NCBI GenBank assembly: GCA_002633005.1
Contig: NMRA01000042.1
Location: forward strand, 435,359-484,769
Origin: Phoronis australis
Lineage: Eukaryota > Phoronida > Phoronidae
DNA length: 49,411 bases
Direction of reading: 5' to 3'
Both the position numbers and the translations under genes were made by a program. Under the pieces are notes generated by a model that was not told the origin of the DNA, did not search any database, and was given only the letters and a program-made list of their open reading frames with translations. This document shows, in pieces, positions 1 through 11,106 of the stretch. Numbering within the stretch: position 1 is the first letter of the stretch; each line of letters begins with the position of its first letter.

Positions 1-884
1 TTGAGTTGTTGCTAAACTGAATTTCAATTTTTGCTATCCGTAAAAATCTTGCACAGTTTTGGTCATCGGTACCTTGTATTGAATTAAAATCAAATTTTAA
101 CATATAATAATGCCACATGTACTTTTATTTTCAATAAATAATTACATTTTTGAAAAATAGATAGACCGCGAAAAAGTCACCCTTCAGACTTCAGAACGGC
201 AATCCCGAAGACCGTATTCCTCTTCTTTCGGGAGTCGCCACTGGGAGCCGGGAAATTCATAAGAATAATCAATGTCCTTTGGAATTCCCCCTGAATAAAT
301 ACCAGGCCTTTTAAACTGCTGTGTAGTGTAGAAAATATGTCGTCAATCATTCACTTTTTAGCTTTTGCGCTTATCTGTATGACTTACATCCGCTGACGAA
401 CGCGGTGCATCCAGCTGTACATGGGTAAACGCCGGCAAAAATCAAACGTCATCCCTTGTTCACTGTCTCGCAGGCCAGAAAAAACTAATTTCCCATCCCC
501 GCACTCTTTTCGTTTCATATTATTGCTTTGATTCTTCCTGAACACGTTTTTTAGCAACTAAACCAATGCCGTCCAGGCCTGGACGGCTTCCATGTTTAGA
601 CGTTTTGCCAGAGTGCAGACGATCAGTAGTATCACGTGACAACTTATTCAGAAACTGCAGGGCACGTTCAGAGAATCGAAAGGATTTGACCGCGAGCGTC
701 ATCTGTGCACGCTTTATCACACTCGTTCAATTTTCCTTTCGGTGCTCATTCGAAGACTGGAGTTTCTTTGACGGCCACAGGGACTTTTTCGACGGTTTTT
801 AAGCTTGTGTCGGGGTTCGTTACTTTGGAGCAAATGTCGAGCAGACAATCTTAGGATCTACTTGCCTATGCGGCTAGCTTTTTA

Positions 885-903
885 ACTTGCCCATCGGGCA
901 AGT
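885..903. repeat. Perfect 8-bp-stem hairpin with related inverted motifs
   Basis: The sequence ACTTGCCCATCGGGCAAGT is a perfect 8-bp stem around a 3-base loop. Further TTGCCCG and CGGGCAA motifs follow within about 55 bases, so this is probably the edge of an inverted-repeat element. No coding sequence is associated with it. Confidence 0.6.
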
Positions 904-1078
904 ACTTTTCAAATTCCACTTGCCCGACGCAAAATCTACATGTACACGGGCAATCGGGCAACCGTTAGTGTTGAGCCCTGTGTATCTTGTTAAAAGCTTG
1001 ATGTGTTTTGTTTTTGGGTGTCTCCTTCAACTAGCCAGCAATAGTGTGGGAGCTCATGTACATGACAAGAATAACAAA

Positions 1079-1398
1079 GTTGGTTGAGTAATGATGCAAG
1101 GTACGACGAAGTTGGCTTAGTAATGATGCAAGGTACGACAGAGTTGACTTAGTGATGATGCAAGGTACAACGAAGTTGGCTTAGTAATGATGCATGGTAG
1201 GACAGAGTTGGCTTAGTGATGATGCAAGGTACGACAGAGTTGACTTAGTGATGATGCAAGGTACAACGAAGTTGGCTTAGTAATGATGCATGGTAGGACA
1301 GAGTTGGCTTAGTGATGATGCAAGGTACGACAGAGTTGACTTAGTGATGATGCAAGGTACGACGAAGTTGGCTTAGTAATGATTCAAGGTACGACAAA
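1079..1398. repeat. 32-bp tandem satellite with 96-bp higher-order unit
   Basis: Ten head-to-tail units of exactly 32 bp, each with a GATGCAAGGTAC-like core. Three unit variants repeat in fixed order, so 1143-1238 and 1239-1334 are identical 96-bp blocks. This is a small higher-order array. It lies in the presumed ARL2 intron and has no coding role that I can see. Confidence 0.95.
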
Positions 1399-3092
1399 CG
1401 TTATTGCAAAACCTTATCTCCACAGTAACATGCCACTCTATAACAGCAATTTGACTTGGGGTCATAAAACCACTAGCACGCGTTATTGGTCATGAATGCC
1501 CTGAGAAATTGGAAAACCCTATTTGTGGAGTCGTGGATGATACCCTGCAGCAATGTCTTTTTGTCTTTTATCTTTGTGATTATTGTGGGTGCGTCAGTGT
1601 TAAAAACAACATTGTTGTCCTCGCTGATGTTGTTGGTGTTGCTGGAGGCAGATGTTGACAATGTCGTTGGCATTGTTCTGGACTCTCAGGTCCTTTTGAG
1701 TTGTCCTGGGTAATGTAGACGTTGTCCAGTAAGGAGATGTGGCTATTATCGCTTTAGTATATTTTGTCATGTGTCACTCTGTCAGAATGTTTTCAGTTTT
1801 GTCTCCAATCATTTATGCTTGGATTTCAACTACTGTCATGTTTTTTGCATTTTGTGCTCTTTTGAACATTGAATCTAAACTGAAAAGGATTCGAGACACC
1901 TGTGATGACTTTGTGGCTGTTTTGAGAACAAAACTAGTTTGCACAAATACTGTAGGTCCGGAAATTGCCATTTGACAGAGTGGCGCCCTGGGACTTGCCT
2001 GAAGAAATTGAATATGCCTTAGAATGCTTCAAGATATTTTAGTTACTCCCTCCTGAACTCTGTTTGTAATTTGTTGCCAGTAGTAGCAACCCAGTAAGAC
2101 TATAGCTATTAGTCATTTATAGTGAGTTTGGCTCTACATCTTCTGATTGACAATATTTTCAGAGTTTGATTCAGTATTTTTTGTTCAATGTCATACCGCC
2201 TCCAAGCGTGATGGACAAAAACACGATACGCAATAGCTTTGAAATTGAATTCGTGAATTTTGCAGTGAGATCAGCCTGTCATAAATTCTGGATAACTTAA
2301 AAATAGTATTCATTTTGGCTGGAATCAGTTAGGCCTAGCCTGTCCAGCTATTTTAGACTCAGGCTATCATTGGTTTTTTACTTTGGGATTTGGGGCATGT
2401 ATTGAACCATGGATAGTGCTGGGGGTGAATCTTGCTTTGAAATTTACCAGCATTGTTCTCAAAGTCTCTTTAATTGGTTCACAGGAAAGAGGAGGAACAA
2501 TTGGGCAGAACGTGATTTCAGAAAAATGTACAGTATGAAATATTTTTCCAAATTATTTTAAGTAGTTTTGGAAGATAACTTTTTGCTCATGTATTAAGGT
2601 ATAGCAGAGCGTTTGCTGGGTGTTGTTTTTAACCTCTGAGTACACAGAACATTTTTAAGACTGAATTAGGTTGGCAAATGACAGAATTATTATCAGATGT
2701 CATTTGTCAAAAGTTACGTTAATCACATATTTCCTCCAACATTTTTCACCGTGTAATATTTTAAAATTGGTCACAATAATAAGAGAAAACAATAAAAAGT
2801 AACAGTTCCCTGGAAAACTTGTTGTTTTAGCAATGATGTGTTTAACTCAAGTGTTTAATGACAGGTGCCTCTGATTTCTTAACTAGAAACAACACGGAAA
2901 AGAAAAATAATGTTGCAATATCTTTTTTTATCTTTTTAAACTTTATTTGTAATTTGTCTAAAAAATCTGGTGGAAAAAGGGCGTGTACTGTGGTGCCTGC
3001 CAATAAGCCTGCGCAATTCTTGTTTCCCGGTCATGTAGTTCACCATAGTTAAAGTAGATAGTTCAACTATATTCCTGGTTTACTTGTTTCAG

Positions 3093-3227
3093 ACCTTAGA
3101 GTTAGACAACATCAAGTCACATCACTGGATGATTCAGGGTTGTAGTGCTGTAACTGGAGACAATCTACTGCAAGGAATAGACTGGATTGTAGATGATATC
3201 GCCTCCAGGATATTTACCATGGATTAG
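3093..3227 (+). CDS. ARL2: ARL2, terminal coding exon (partial gene)
   Basis: The exon follows a good acceptor (tacttgtttcag), starts in phase 0 and encodes 44 residues plus TAG. It reads [11 protein letters not shown], then IQGCSAVTG, then [14 protein letters not shown], which is the C-terminal end of ARL2: the SAV motif that contacts the guanine base, followed by the last helix. ARL2 is a small Arf-family GTPase that works with tubulin cofactors (TBCD) and PDE6D-type carriers in tubulin folding and lipid-cargo release; that is family knowledge. The earlier exons with the P-loop, switches and NKxD are not in the window. An AATAAA lies about 100 bases after the stop. A processed copy is unlikely because homology begins exactly at a splice acceptor. 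Confidence 0.93.
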   Translation, partial: TLELDNIKSHHWMIQGCSAVTGDNLLQGIDWIVDDIASRIFTMD

Positions 3228-3323
3228 TTGATGGATGAACAATATTGGACGCCTCGAAACTAACCAGGTATTGCAAGCAAAGCAAGACCATTACAGAAAT
3301 TCCCATAGAAGTGTATGCATTCA

Positions 3324-3329
3324 AATAAA
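3324..3329 (+). promoter_or_regulatory. ARL2 polyadenylation signal (AATAAA)
   Basis: Canonical AATAAA 97 bases downstream of the ARL2 stop codon, on the same strand. It implies a short 3' UTR. Confidence 0.7.
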
Positions 3330-4569
3330 TCATGTGCCATGCTGATGAAGTATTCATGTGTCAAGAAGAGAGACATTTGTGATTATCTAGTCAAAAACAC
3401 ATTACCATGAGGTCTTAGAGATACGTGGTGGAGAAGAGGATTTGGTTCTGATATGTATTCAGACGAGCTGTGAGTCGCAGCTGACTGTAGGCACATCTCT
3501 GATTTCTTGCTGTAGGTGGTGAGGCAGATCATGGTATCTTTGATGGTGATTTTGGAATTACTGATGTCACATTTAACAGTTCCCAACACCTGCGGTTATG
3601 TAACTGTCCATTGTTTGGGCATTTCCCCCAGTTTAGCTGTCATGTTGAATTTCTTAACTGCTATGCTCATCCGATCTTGAATTGTTGTTGAATGAGTCAT
3701 CAACTCAAGTTACAGTAAATGCCTACATGCCCCATGTTTGAATTACTAGTTTATTCTCAGCCAATGCCAGTGAACTCTGAAGAGTGTCATTGAGTTGCTG
3801 ATGGTTTGTTGTTATTGGAAATCACAACCTAACACCAAATGATGAGAAAAATTTTATTGAGCTGTTAACTAACATAAGTATTTTTTTGTTTTTGACTTGT
3901 AAATACAGACAAAAGGCAGTTGTCACCAGCCTATTCTCTTTCTCATGGTATGTTGTATGTCCACAAATGTTGTTATTGTACTGTTGTCCTACTCCACTTT
4001 GTAAGAAACAAGCCTACACCAATGTAATAGGGATATTTGGTCTAATTTGTATTTTGATGTATGTTCAGGATTGGTGTTTTGACCTGAAATGTAGTTACAT
4101 TTGCATATATGCATTGACATGGCCTCTCTCATGGCAGCCTACTTTACTGTTTATGTCTTAGTGGAAGACACCTGGCATATGATTAAAAAATGTTTTATCT
4201 CTGATTTGAAATTTAATTTGACATGTTCAAATAAGTAATGATTTTGTAATGGATTCTGTTGATGAATATATGAATTAACGAATTATTCTTTTTATATCAT
4301 TTAATTAGTTTCGCTGTGTAAATAATTTGTTTTGTAGTTGGCTTTGTTGAACTAATAATAATTCAAATAAACTATTGCTGTTATTCCATTATTAAGCAGA
4401 ATACAGTATTTCTCACGTGACCTGGAATGTGTTACAACACGACTGGTTAATAACACCGAGTTCCTAATTTTTTGATATTACATGGGCAAATCACAAAGTA
4501 GTGCAAAGTAGAAATCCATACGCCTCACATTTTATCGTCTGGGTACACAAAAACGACCAAACGCGCGCC
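3330..4569. other. Intergenic, AT-rich, no gene seen
   Basis: The stretch between the ARL2 end and a decayed coding fragment shows short frames on both strands but no splice-flanked exon and no protein I recognise. Confidence 0.5.
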
Positions 4570-4578
4570 AATCAAACA

Positions 4579-4761
4579 ATGCCGGGATTCCGAGAAGGTG
4601 ACAAGGTCATGATTGACAAATCGGGTGTCAACTGTACGTATTCCTAGTGCGGATGGACATATAAGCAACTTCTTAAACGGACCCATCTTCGGCGGCGAAT
4701 TCCATATCCGCGTTCATTCAAACGGAGACGAACCCCAACTCAAACGCGATGAGATTGTCTA
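4579..4761 (+). pseudogene. Frameshifted coding remnant, unidentified
   Basis: One plus frame starts MPGFREGDKVMIDKSGVN and hits a stop near 4647. A second frame then continues with ADGHISNFLNGPIFGGEF and ends DEIV followed by TAG near 4759. The base composition is less AT-rich than its surroundings and the two frames read as one protein broken by a frameshift. The F-x-x-GDKV pattern is common near the end of retroelement integrases, but that resemblance is too short to name the family. Confidence 0.4.
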
Positions 4762-5239
4762 GTTGTGGTATCGCAAGGTCAATTCAGTGCTCACGCGCGG
4801 GGAAGCCTTGCTGACTATTATTTATAAACATTTTTTAAGTTTCAATATTGCAACTTCTTACTAAAAACGCAACCAGAATGCACAATCTATAGCAGTGTGA
4901 CCTGGCTTTAGTTCTAGGCCTAACCTCCCTGGTGTCCACGGGGTTCACTCATTACAACCGAAAGCCCTGAATAGCATGTTTGGTAGGTTTGGATTCGATC
5001 GCCCGACGTCAGCGTTTTCAACAGATGGTTTTTGCGTTCCGTATTGGAATGTGTTTAGGACAGTTTTTCATGGTTTATTAGTTTAGATACTTCCTTGTAC
5101 ATATTAAGTTTAAAGTAATCTGTTATTGAGTGAAGACATTCTTGGAACATCTATTTACTTCTTCATGGAATAGATCTTAGTTCATTACATTTGTTTATGT
5201 TTCATTGCCTTGCTTTAATTCCATAGATTTCAGTTGACT

Positions 5240-5575
5240 TGTTAGACCCTCTATTACATTAGATGTTTATGTACTTAGTGACATTGTTAACCTATTGTAT
5301 TCGCATGCCGGTAGCAGCTTACTCTGTAAACCTATTCAGCTGCCTCTATTGTTAAGACTTGATTTGTATTTACAAACATCCCAGCCCAAACTTCATCCCC
5401 ATTGGTTGCTTTTGTATTTGGTACGCATTCTGACTGGTCGAATAGGTTCACTTACAAGTTATATGCAATATCTTTATACTACCACACCAGAAGCTTTTAA
5501 TACGTCATATCCAACACGTGTGTTTTTCTCTACGAACCATCTCGGTTTTTTGTCCTTGCACAATAAACCCCCACA
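5240..5575 (+). repeat. Left LTR of the miniature element
   Basis: Direct repeat partner of 5721-6040, starting TGTTAGACC and ending CCCCCACA, with AATAAA at 5562-5567. A long plus-strand frame crosses it but is not conserved in the second copy. Confidence 0.65.
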
Positions 5576-5599
5576 TCTTTTTGGTGCCGTGGCCCGGAT

Positions 5600-5642
5600 A
5601 GGTGGTCTGCACGTGTCTGATGCATCGGGTACCAGACCACCT
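5600..5642. repeat. Perfect 10-bp inverted repeat inside the miniature LTR element
   Basis: AGGTGGTCTG at 5600-5609 pairs perfectly with CAGACCACCT at 5633-5642 across a 23-base loop. In a non-coding LTR element such a stem just after the primer site could act in packaging or dimerisation; this is inference from position only. Confidence 0.6.
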
Positions 5643-5720
5643 GCACAATTTTTTGCATATTTGATAGAAAAAAACCGAAAGAGAATATCTTTTTATTTAA
5701 TCAGGAAAGTAAATATACAA

Positions 5721-6040
5721 ATAGATCCTCTATTCCATAAGATGTTTATGTACTTAGTGACACTGTTAACCTATTGTATTCACATACCTGTAGCAGTTTA
5801 ACTCTGTAATCCTATTCAGCTGCCTCTATTGTTAAGACTTGATTTGTATTTACAAACATCCCAGCCCAAACTTCTTCCCCATTGGTTGGTTTTGTATTTG
5901 GTCGAATAGGTTCACTTCGCAAGTTATATGCAATATCTTTATGCTACCACACCAGAAGCTTTTAATACATCATATCCAACACGTGTGTTTTTCTCTATGA
6001 ACCACCTCGGGTTTTTGTCCTTGCACAATAAAACCCCACA
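5721..6040 (+). repeat. Right LTR of the miniature element
   Basis: Second direct repeat, with AATAAA at 6027-6032 and a CCCCACA end. It has a deletion relative to the left copy and its first bases have lost the TG terminus. Confidence 0.6.
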
Positions 6041-7162
6041 TTCCCCACAGGAGTACAGTGAAAACGGAATTTTCTAAACGTTTAGCGTATCCATTTGAAT
6101 TGTGTTAGTGAGTCTGGACATGAGTTTTTTGTGGCTATGCCCAGTTTTGTCAGTCTGTCACTGTGTTTGGCAGACTGGGAGCAGTGTTTGTGATCAGCTG
6201 TTTCACGGAGTTTTCACGGGTTCTGTTGCCGTGATTATAAACAAAAAACTCTAATGACGACCTGTGTTGACGGGGCCTGAGTTAGAGTTGGAAGATTGGA
6301 TTTCGGGCTTAGATTTTTCTTCGCTTCAGATTGAACTTGATATGTTTACAATCGAATTGTACTAAATATCAAACGGATTTCCAATGTTCAAGGGCGAGCT
6401 TCGATGTTCGTTTTCACCGTGCACACGGCTGAGTACAGGCATCAATAACCTTTCGGCATTCAGTATATTATTATAATGCACAAATGCAATAGTAATTTTT
6501 CTCGATTTGCAGTGAGATGATAAAATACGCTTTGTCGCTAGATGGCGATATATTAGTTGATTAACAACGTTCTGCAATATTTCATGGCTTTAATTTCTCA
6601 GAATTTTTCATCAGCTGTCAAATTGTCACTCCCGTGCGGTGGAATGTTCACATTATTTAGACCAAAATATCCAAAGTCTCGAAATGTCTTTTGTGCTCTC
6701 ACATTTATAGATTTGTATTTATAATATTTCCTATTCCCAGTGGACAATTCCTTAAAAGTTTGTGCTAGATGGATACCTACTGTCTCAGTACTTTTGCAAT
6801 CGGCGTTATGATTAAATAAAACCAGCTTTCTCTAATGGGCAAAACTAATTGAAAACCTGGTTACCTGATAACTGCTAAACTGCGTAGTTTTTGGGGTTAC
6901 AATAACTATAGTGCTGTTGTTGGATACCATTCATAAACTCTATAATTACGTGCCAAGCAAAGTGAGCTTAAGAACAATGCGGCACCTGAAGGTCATGTGA
7001 TTGAATATATCTAGGGCCATTGGCCTCGCATAGTGTTGTGAAACCAAAAGCAAAAGAAAAACACATTCTTGTAAGAAAATCGAAGTATTTTGATGAAAAA
7101 GCTCCAAACAACTATTGGGGTTTTGCTTGCGATAATGTGTTATTTTGTTCAACTTTGCATAT
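6041..7162. other. Intergenic, AT-rich, no gene seen
   Basis: No exon with splice support and no recognisable repeat. It separates the miniature LTR element from the 3' end of gene B. Confidence 0.5.
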
Positions 7163-7168
7163 TTTATT
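7163..7168 (-). promoter_or_regulatory. Gene B polyadenylation signal (AATAAA on minus)
   Basis: AATAAA on the minus strand about 160 bases after the stop of the large acidic exon. It supports that exon as terminal. Confidence 0.55.
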
Positions 7169-7330
7169 CACCCTTCATCGTCGCTGATTATGACAGACAC
7201 TTTAATATGATTCGCAAAATCAACAACAAAAAAGAAACCAAAAGACGTTTTCCATTGTATTACTCATTGTATTACGGCATGCACATCCGTTTTCAGTCGA
7301 AGCGCGAACATGATTTTGACTGCAACGCTA

Positions 7331-8139
7331 TTAGTGCCCGTGATATTTTTTTGTCTTGTAATGTCTGCTGTAGGTTTTGCCGTATTTTGCTGCAATTTCT
7401 TCAACCTTATTGTCTTTGTTACCACCTTGATAGTCTTCACTGTCATCACTGTCACCATTCATGGCTATGATGTCGTTGTTTGTGGACTCATGGTCACCAC
7501 CACTGGTATCGCTAGCGGCATCATTGTTGTCAGTGTTGTCATCCTTAGCGTTCTTTAAGTCATTCTCAGCGTCCTTGGTGTCATTGTCATCATCGTCAAT
7601 GTCGTCCTCACCGTCGTTGGTTTCATGGTCATCGTTAATTTCAGCCCCGTCTGCGTCACTGATTCCGTCTTTAACATTGTTTTCGTCGTCATTCTCTTGC
7701 CGTACATCGTCATTGACGTCACTTACATACCCCCATTCGTCACTGTTATCGCCGCCGTCGGTCTCACCGGCACTGACTCGGTCTTTGGCGTTATCTTCAT
7801 TACTTTGACGTACATCCTCATTGTCTTCACGTTCATCATCATTGACGTTACTGTCGTCCTCATTTGTCTCACCGTAGCTCCCTTTGGTCTCATCGGCTCT
7901 GACTCGCACATCGCCATTGACGTCAGTGTCCCTCTCTTTGTCGCCAACGTTACTATGCTTGGCATCACTGCCACCGTCCTTGCCGTCGTCGGTTTCGTCG
8001 TTGTCTTCATTTTCATCCTGATGACTTCGTCCATCATTGTCATCATCGTTGTCACCATAACGGTCATCATCGAAATCATCTCCCATGCCACCATTCAATT
8101 TTCCTAAAACGGCTTTCCACGGATCCTTTTCTTCTGGTT
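7331..8139 (-). CDS. Gene B terminal exon: Asp-rich secreted-protein tail
   Basis: The exon follows a strong acceptor (ttcttttgttacag) and begins in phase 1 as EPEEKDPWKAVLGKL, then runs for over 200 residues of low-complexity acidic sequence in which roughly a third of residues are Asp, mixed with Asn, Glu, Gly and Ser. It has no cysteine-rich or globular domain and no KDEL. It ends with a short basic tail rich in Lys, Tyr and His (ending KKYHGH) and a stop at 7331. With the signal-peptide exon at 17.1 kb the product would be secreted. Such Asp-rich proteins bind calcium or mineral in other animals, but that role is inference. The plus-strand hydrophobic frames here are mirrors of the Asp/Asn codons. 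The motif W-x-x-V-L before the acidic run recurs in gene A. I do not recognise the gene. Confidence 0.7.
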
Positions 8140-8935
8140 CTGTAACAAAAGAAACGTCATTAAACTAGCCGTGTGGGAATGTAACTTAAAGAAGTTGTAC
8201 ATGTAAATGAACGGACTATTTACGATGAAAATCACATCATGATGAGTGTACCACAAAGTGTCTGTGCTCGTTCTTCTAAGAACGCCGGAGCACCTGACGA
8301 AGGCCGGAGAATAGACCGACCGAAACGTCGTGACAATGTAAATAGACAAGAGGTTGGTGTAAATAGACCAAGAGATTTTAATAATAGTTGCTTACCCTTG
8401 TTTGCATGCTTTTGCGTAGTTTTTCATAAAAAGCACGAGAGTTGGCTGAAATTGACGCGGGTTGGCGTTTTTTTAGTGAGTCGGAGTACAAACCAGAATC
8501 AATGATGCTGTTTTAGCCTTATCGTAACTTTCTGATAAAGCACATGCTAGGGGTTTTGGACATCAGCAATTTCCAACAACACTCTTGATGGAAAAAAAGA
8601 CTTTTTCTGAGAGCCAGTCAATTCGTGGCTTTGCAGTCCTGTGAATGCTTGTTACGTTGACTCCAACTTTCAGATGCGAATAAGTGCGAAATGAATTCAG
8701 TAATTTTTTCCCTCAGTTTTCAAAATGATACCATCTTATTTGGTTGCAGTGAGAATATGTGTCAAACCTCGCTTTTAAAAACTTAACAAAAGCCAGCGTT
8801 CGTACCTCAGGACTTACAATAAGCGTTAAAATGGTTTCAGTGAGCTTACCTATCATGGCATAACTTCACAGACAAATAACATTCACGTTTGGGTTAAAGA
8901 CTCGTGAAGGTTCAAACTTTTCGCTACTCACTTAC

Positions 8936-9019
8936 CTTGGAAAATATACCTTGATTTGAAAGGATCGGCTGTCTTGGCCTTTTCAACTTTTTTGCCCTTT
9001 TCACCATTGTTGACTGCCG
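8936..9019 (-). CDS. Gene B internal exon, Lys-rich, phase 1-1 (84 nt)
   Basis: The acceptor is ttgttaatgcag and the donor is CAAG|gtaagtgag, a near-ideal site. It encodes AVNNGEKGKKVEKAKTADPF followed by KSRYIFQ, a lysine-rich segment. Both ends are phase 1. A weaker donor 14 bases inside (gtatat) would shift the frame. Confidence 0.6.
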
Positions 9020-9106
9020 CTGCATTAACAATGGAGCTTATCTTAATGAATTACCGACTCCAAACATGTCTATATCACTTACAATTGCGAACATAAACCC
9101 GCCTCC

Positions 9107-9247
9107 CGTTCAGTAACGCTAGGACCTCGCTGAAAAGCAAGACTTCGCGAGATTACGTGAGATATTACCGTATATTTTAAATGAGAACACGTGACTTTGA
9201 CTAGGTTTTAGCTAGGTCCTAGCGTAGGTCCTAGCGTCTACTGAACG
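9107..9247. mobile_element. MITE, 141 bp, CGTTCAGTA-type inverted ends
   Basis: CGTTCAGTA plus ACGCTAGGACC at the left matches, inverted, AGGTCCTAGCG plus TCTACTGAACG at the right. The element is non-coding and lies in a gene B intron. Confidence 0.65.
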
Positions 9248-9271
9248 CACGCCCGCATTCCGTCTAATCTC

Positions 9272-9409
9272 GCCATAACGGCCTAGTCTGTCAGTTCTCT
9301 ATAGCCATAACGGTCTACCAGTACTATGAAGCCATCACGGTCAGTCAGTTCTCTATAGCCATAACGGTCTGTCAGATCTCTATAGCCATAACGGTCTGTC
9401 AGTTCTCTA
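9272..9409. repeat. 27-bp minisatellite
   Basis: Five copies starting GCCATAACGG (third copy GCCATCACGG) spaced 32, 27, 27 and 27 bp apart, each followed by a GTCAGTTCTCTATA-like tail. It sits next to the MITE at 9107. Confidence 0.8.
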
Positions 9410-9695
9410 GAAGCCTGCGAATCGCCTCCAAGTGCCACTAAGGAACATTTTGAGAAAATGTCAAAACTGAAAGTGGTCTAAATCCAAAGTTAGCCAGTTT
9501 CTTATGGAAGGCGGGTTGCGGCCGTTTTAAGAGGCGAAATTGTCAAAGTTTTGAAATTTACTAGGATTTTTTCATAAAAGCTGCAAATAACCAAACATGG
9601 TACACTCACATTCCTAATGAGATTTTCTAGATTGATTTGAATCTTCATTAGTCAATTTATTGCCCGAAGACATGCAAATACAAAACTCGACTCAC

Positions 9696-9785
9696 CAGGA
9701 AGATCGATAAGAACAGCGTGGTCACCTTCTTCTTTAATCTTCTGAACGACCCGGTTTATGGCCTGCTGAAGCACGGTCTCTTCTT
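9696..9785 (-). CDS. Gene B internal exon, helical, phase 1-1 (90 nt)
   Basis: Acceptor gttactattccag and donor CCTG|gtgagtcg. It encodes EETVLQQAINRVVQKIKEE then GDHAVLIDLP. The heptad-like spacing of Val, Leu and Ile suggests an amphipathic helix. Both ends are phase 1, so inclusion or skipping leaves the frame intact. Confidence 0.65.
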
Positions 9786-10338
9786 CTGGAATAGTAACTT
9801 TGACAAACTAACCAACACAATGTAAAAGTAATACACGACGGAGGAACACTTAAAACAGGTCTCGTAAAATGCTTGCGCAGGCTGCTTTATCCAATATATT
9901 TTTGTGAATACTGTGTCCAGCTAGAGATCATGTCGTAAAATATGACGAGTCCAACAACGTTTGAATGTTTTATGCAGCTTTTAACGACTGTTCTGTCTTC
10001 TGTTCAGACGTCCCATATGCTTAAACAGCTCATCATCTAAAAGTGGTTTTAATAAAAAGTGCACCATTTCCCATGAATTCTTTGTAACTACATGTTGCAA
10101 CACATTCGCGGATCCACGACCATGACAAGGAATTCTTTGTAACTACATGTTGCAACACATTCGCGGATCCACAACCATGACAAGGAAGGGGAATAGCAAT
10201 AGATTGACAAAGGAAGCACTTTATATTCCTTCAATGGAACAATACAAAATAGCCTGAGCGGGGCTGTCAGACCCGCTGGACCCCCCTCTGGATAGGCACC
10301 TACAACATCGTTAAGTGTGAGGAATGTCAGAAGCTGAC

Positions 10339-10419
10339 CTCTCAGGAGTTTCATCTCCATACTCTGCAGTTTTTCAAGGACAGAACTAAGCATGTGCGTA
10401 TCCTTCACTTTCTCCGCTC
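10339..10419 (-). CDS. Gene B internal exon, coiled-coil-like, phase 1-1 (81 nt)
   Basis: Acceptor atctttttgttctag is strong; the donor AGAG|gtcagc is weaker. It encodes AEKVKDTHMLSSVLEKLQSM then EMKLLR, with Leu/Met spacing typical of a helix. The frame stays open past the donor, so the exact 3' end is less sure than the 5' end. Confidence 0.5.
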
Positions 10420-10726
10420 CTAGAACAAAAAGATATTTACATTGGTCTTGTGCATATCACAAAATTCGCACTGAGACAGACCTTTGAGAAGAGTTTGAAA
10501 TGTAATTTGAAAAGGCATTCGACGAATTCCCATGCGTTATGGAATACCTCACAAAATGACCAGTGTCGCCACAATACTTGACCAGGACTTTCGGTGTATA
10601 ATCATTGATGAGAATAATATTCTGTGAAATCGTTTTCCTATCAGATGCTGTCGCAACAGATAAACTGAACTAGTAAGTCGTTAGTCGAGTGAACTCAAGA
10701 TTTGTTGTAACTGGTGACTTTGTTAA

Positions 10727-10876
10727 GTGGCTGGTGGATCCAGAATGCCGTAAGGAGAAGGAGCCCAACCATTATTTCCAAGGAAAATGCCTGCGTTGAC
10801 CCTAAAAGGGGCATGTCGACGATGTTTTTGGACATATCCGCAGGTGGGTCTCATGAGTCCCCCTAAATCCGCCTAT
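10727..10876. mobile_element. Possible MITE of the GGCGGAT-end family
   Basis: Starts with a GGTGGATCCAG-like end and finishes CCCCCTAAATCCGCCTA, matching in outline the ends of the elements at 17712 and 22132. The interior shares little with them, so this is a tentative member. Confidence 0.35.
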
Positions 10877-11106
10877 GCATGTGGACCAATATATGCCTGT
10901 TGAAAGGCTCTTTTGATGGCATTCAGATCAACATAATAGACTTTGTCAACGTCTCCACAAAGACTGGGCTTCATGTAAGAAGCATTGAAGGATCTTCGCA
11001 CAAATAGATTTGTACGCCGTGGATTTGATAAAGGAGTAGGCAACAATTTGTAATGCCATTTTTAGCTAAATTGCCACCGATCAGTTTTCAACCCCGGGGG
11101 TTCTAA

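Larger units (their letters stand above)
1..3092 (+). other. Probable ARL2 intron (no earlier ARL2 exon seen)
   Basis: I searched this stretch for the ARL2 exon that should precede the terminal one (the part carrying the NKQDLPG-type guanine-binding motif) and did not find it. The stretch is therefore probably the 3' end of an intron longer than 3 kb. It holds a small hairpin near 885, the 32-bp satellite at 1079-1398, and AT-rich sequence with only short chance frames. An AATAAA on the plus strand near 136 has no visible gene before it. Confidence 0.5.
5240..6040 (+). mobile_element. Miniature LTR element (TRIM-like), two LTRs and 145-bp interior
   Basis: Two direct repeats of about 320-336 bp (5240-5575 and 5721-6040) flank an interior too small to code. 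The left repeat starts TG, both end CCCACA, and both carry AATAAA close to the 3' end, as LTRs do. Six bases after the left LTR is TGGTGCCGTGGCCCGGA, which starts with TGG and so fits a tRNA primer-binding site; it resembles the sites of BEL/Pao elements as I recall them. The interior also holds a perfect 10-bp hairpin stem. The right copy lacks about 14 bp present in the left one, and I see no target duplication, so the insertion is old. A simple tandem duplication is the alternative. Confidence 0.65.

Noticed and set aside
1079-1398. CRISPR array
   Set aside because: The repeats are contiguous with no unique spacers and the genome is animal. The same applies to the arrays near 9.3, 46.0 and 48.5 kb.
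7310-8107. Long hydrophobic plus-strand frames (Val/Ile/Ser-rich, up to 160 codons)
   Set aside because: They mirror Asp/Asn codons of the gene B acidic exon on the minus strand. The minus frame has a splice acceptor, a matching signal-peptide exon and a polyadenylation signal.
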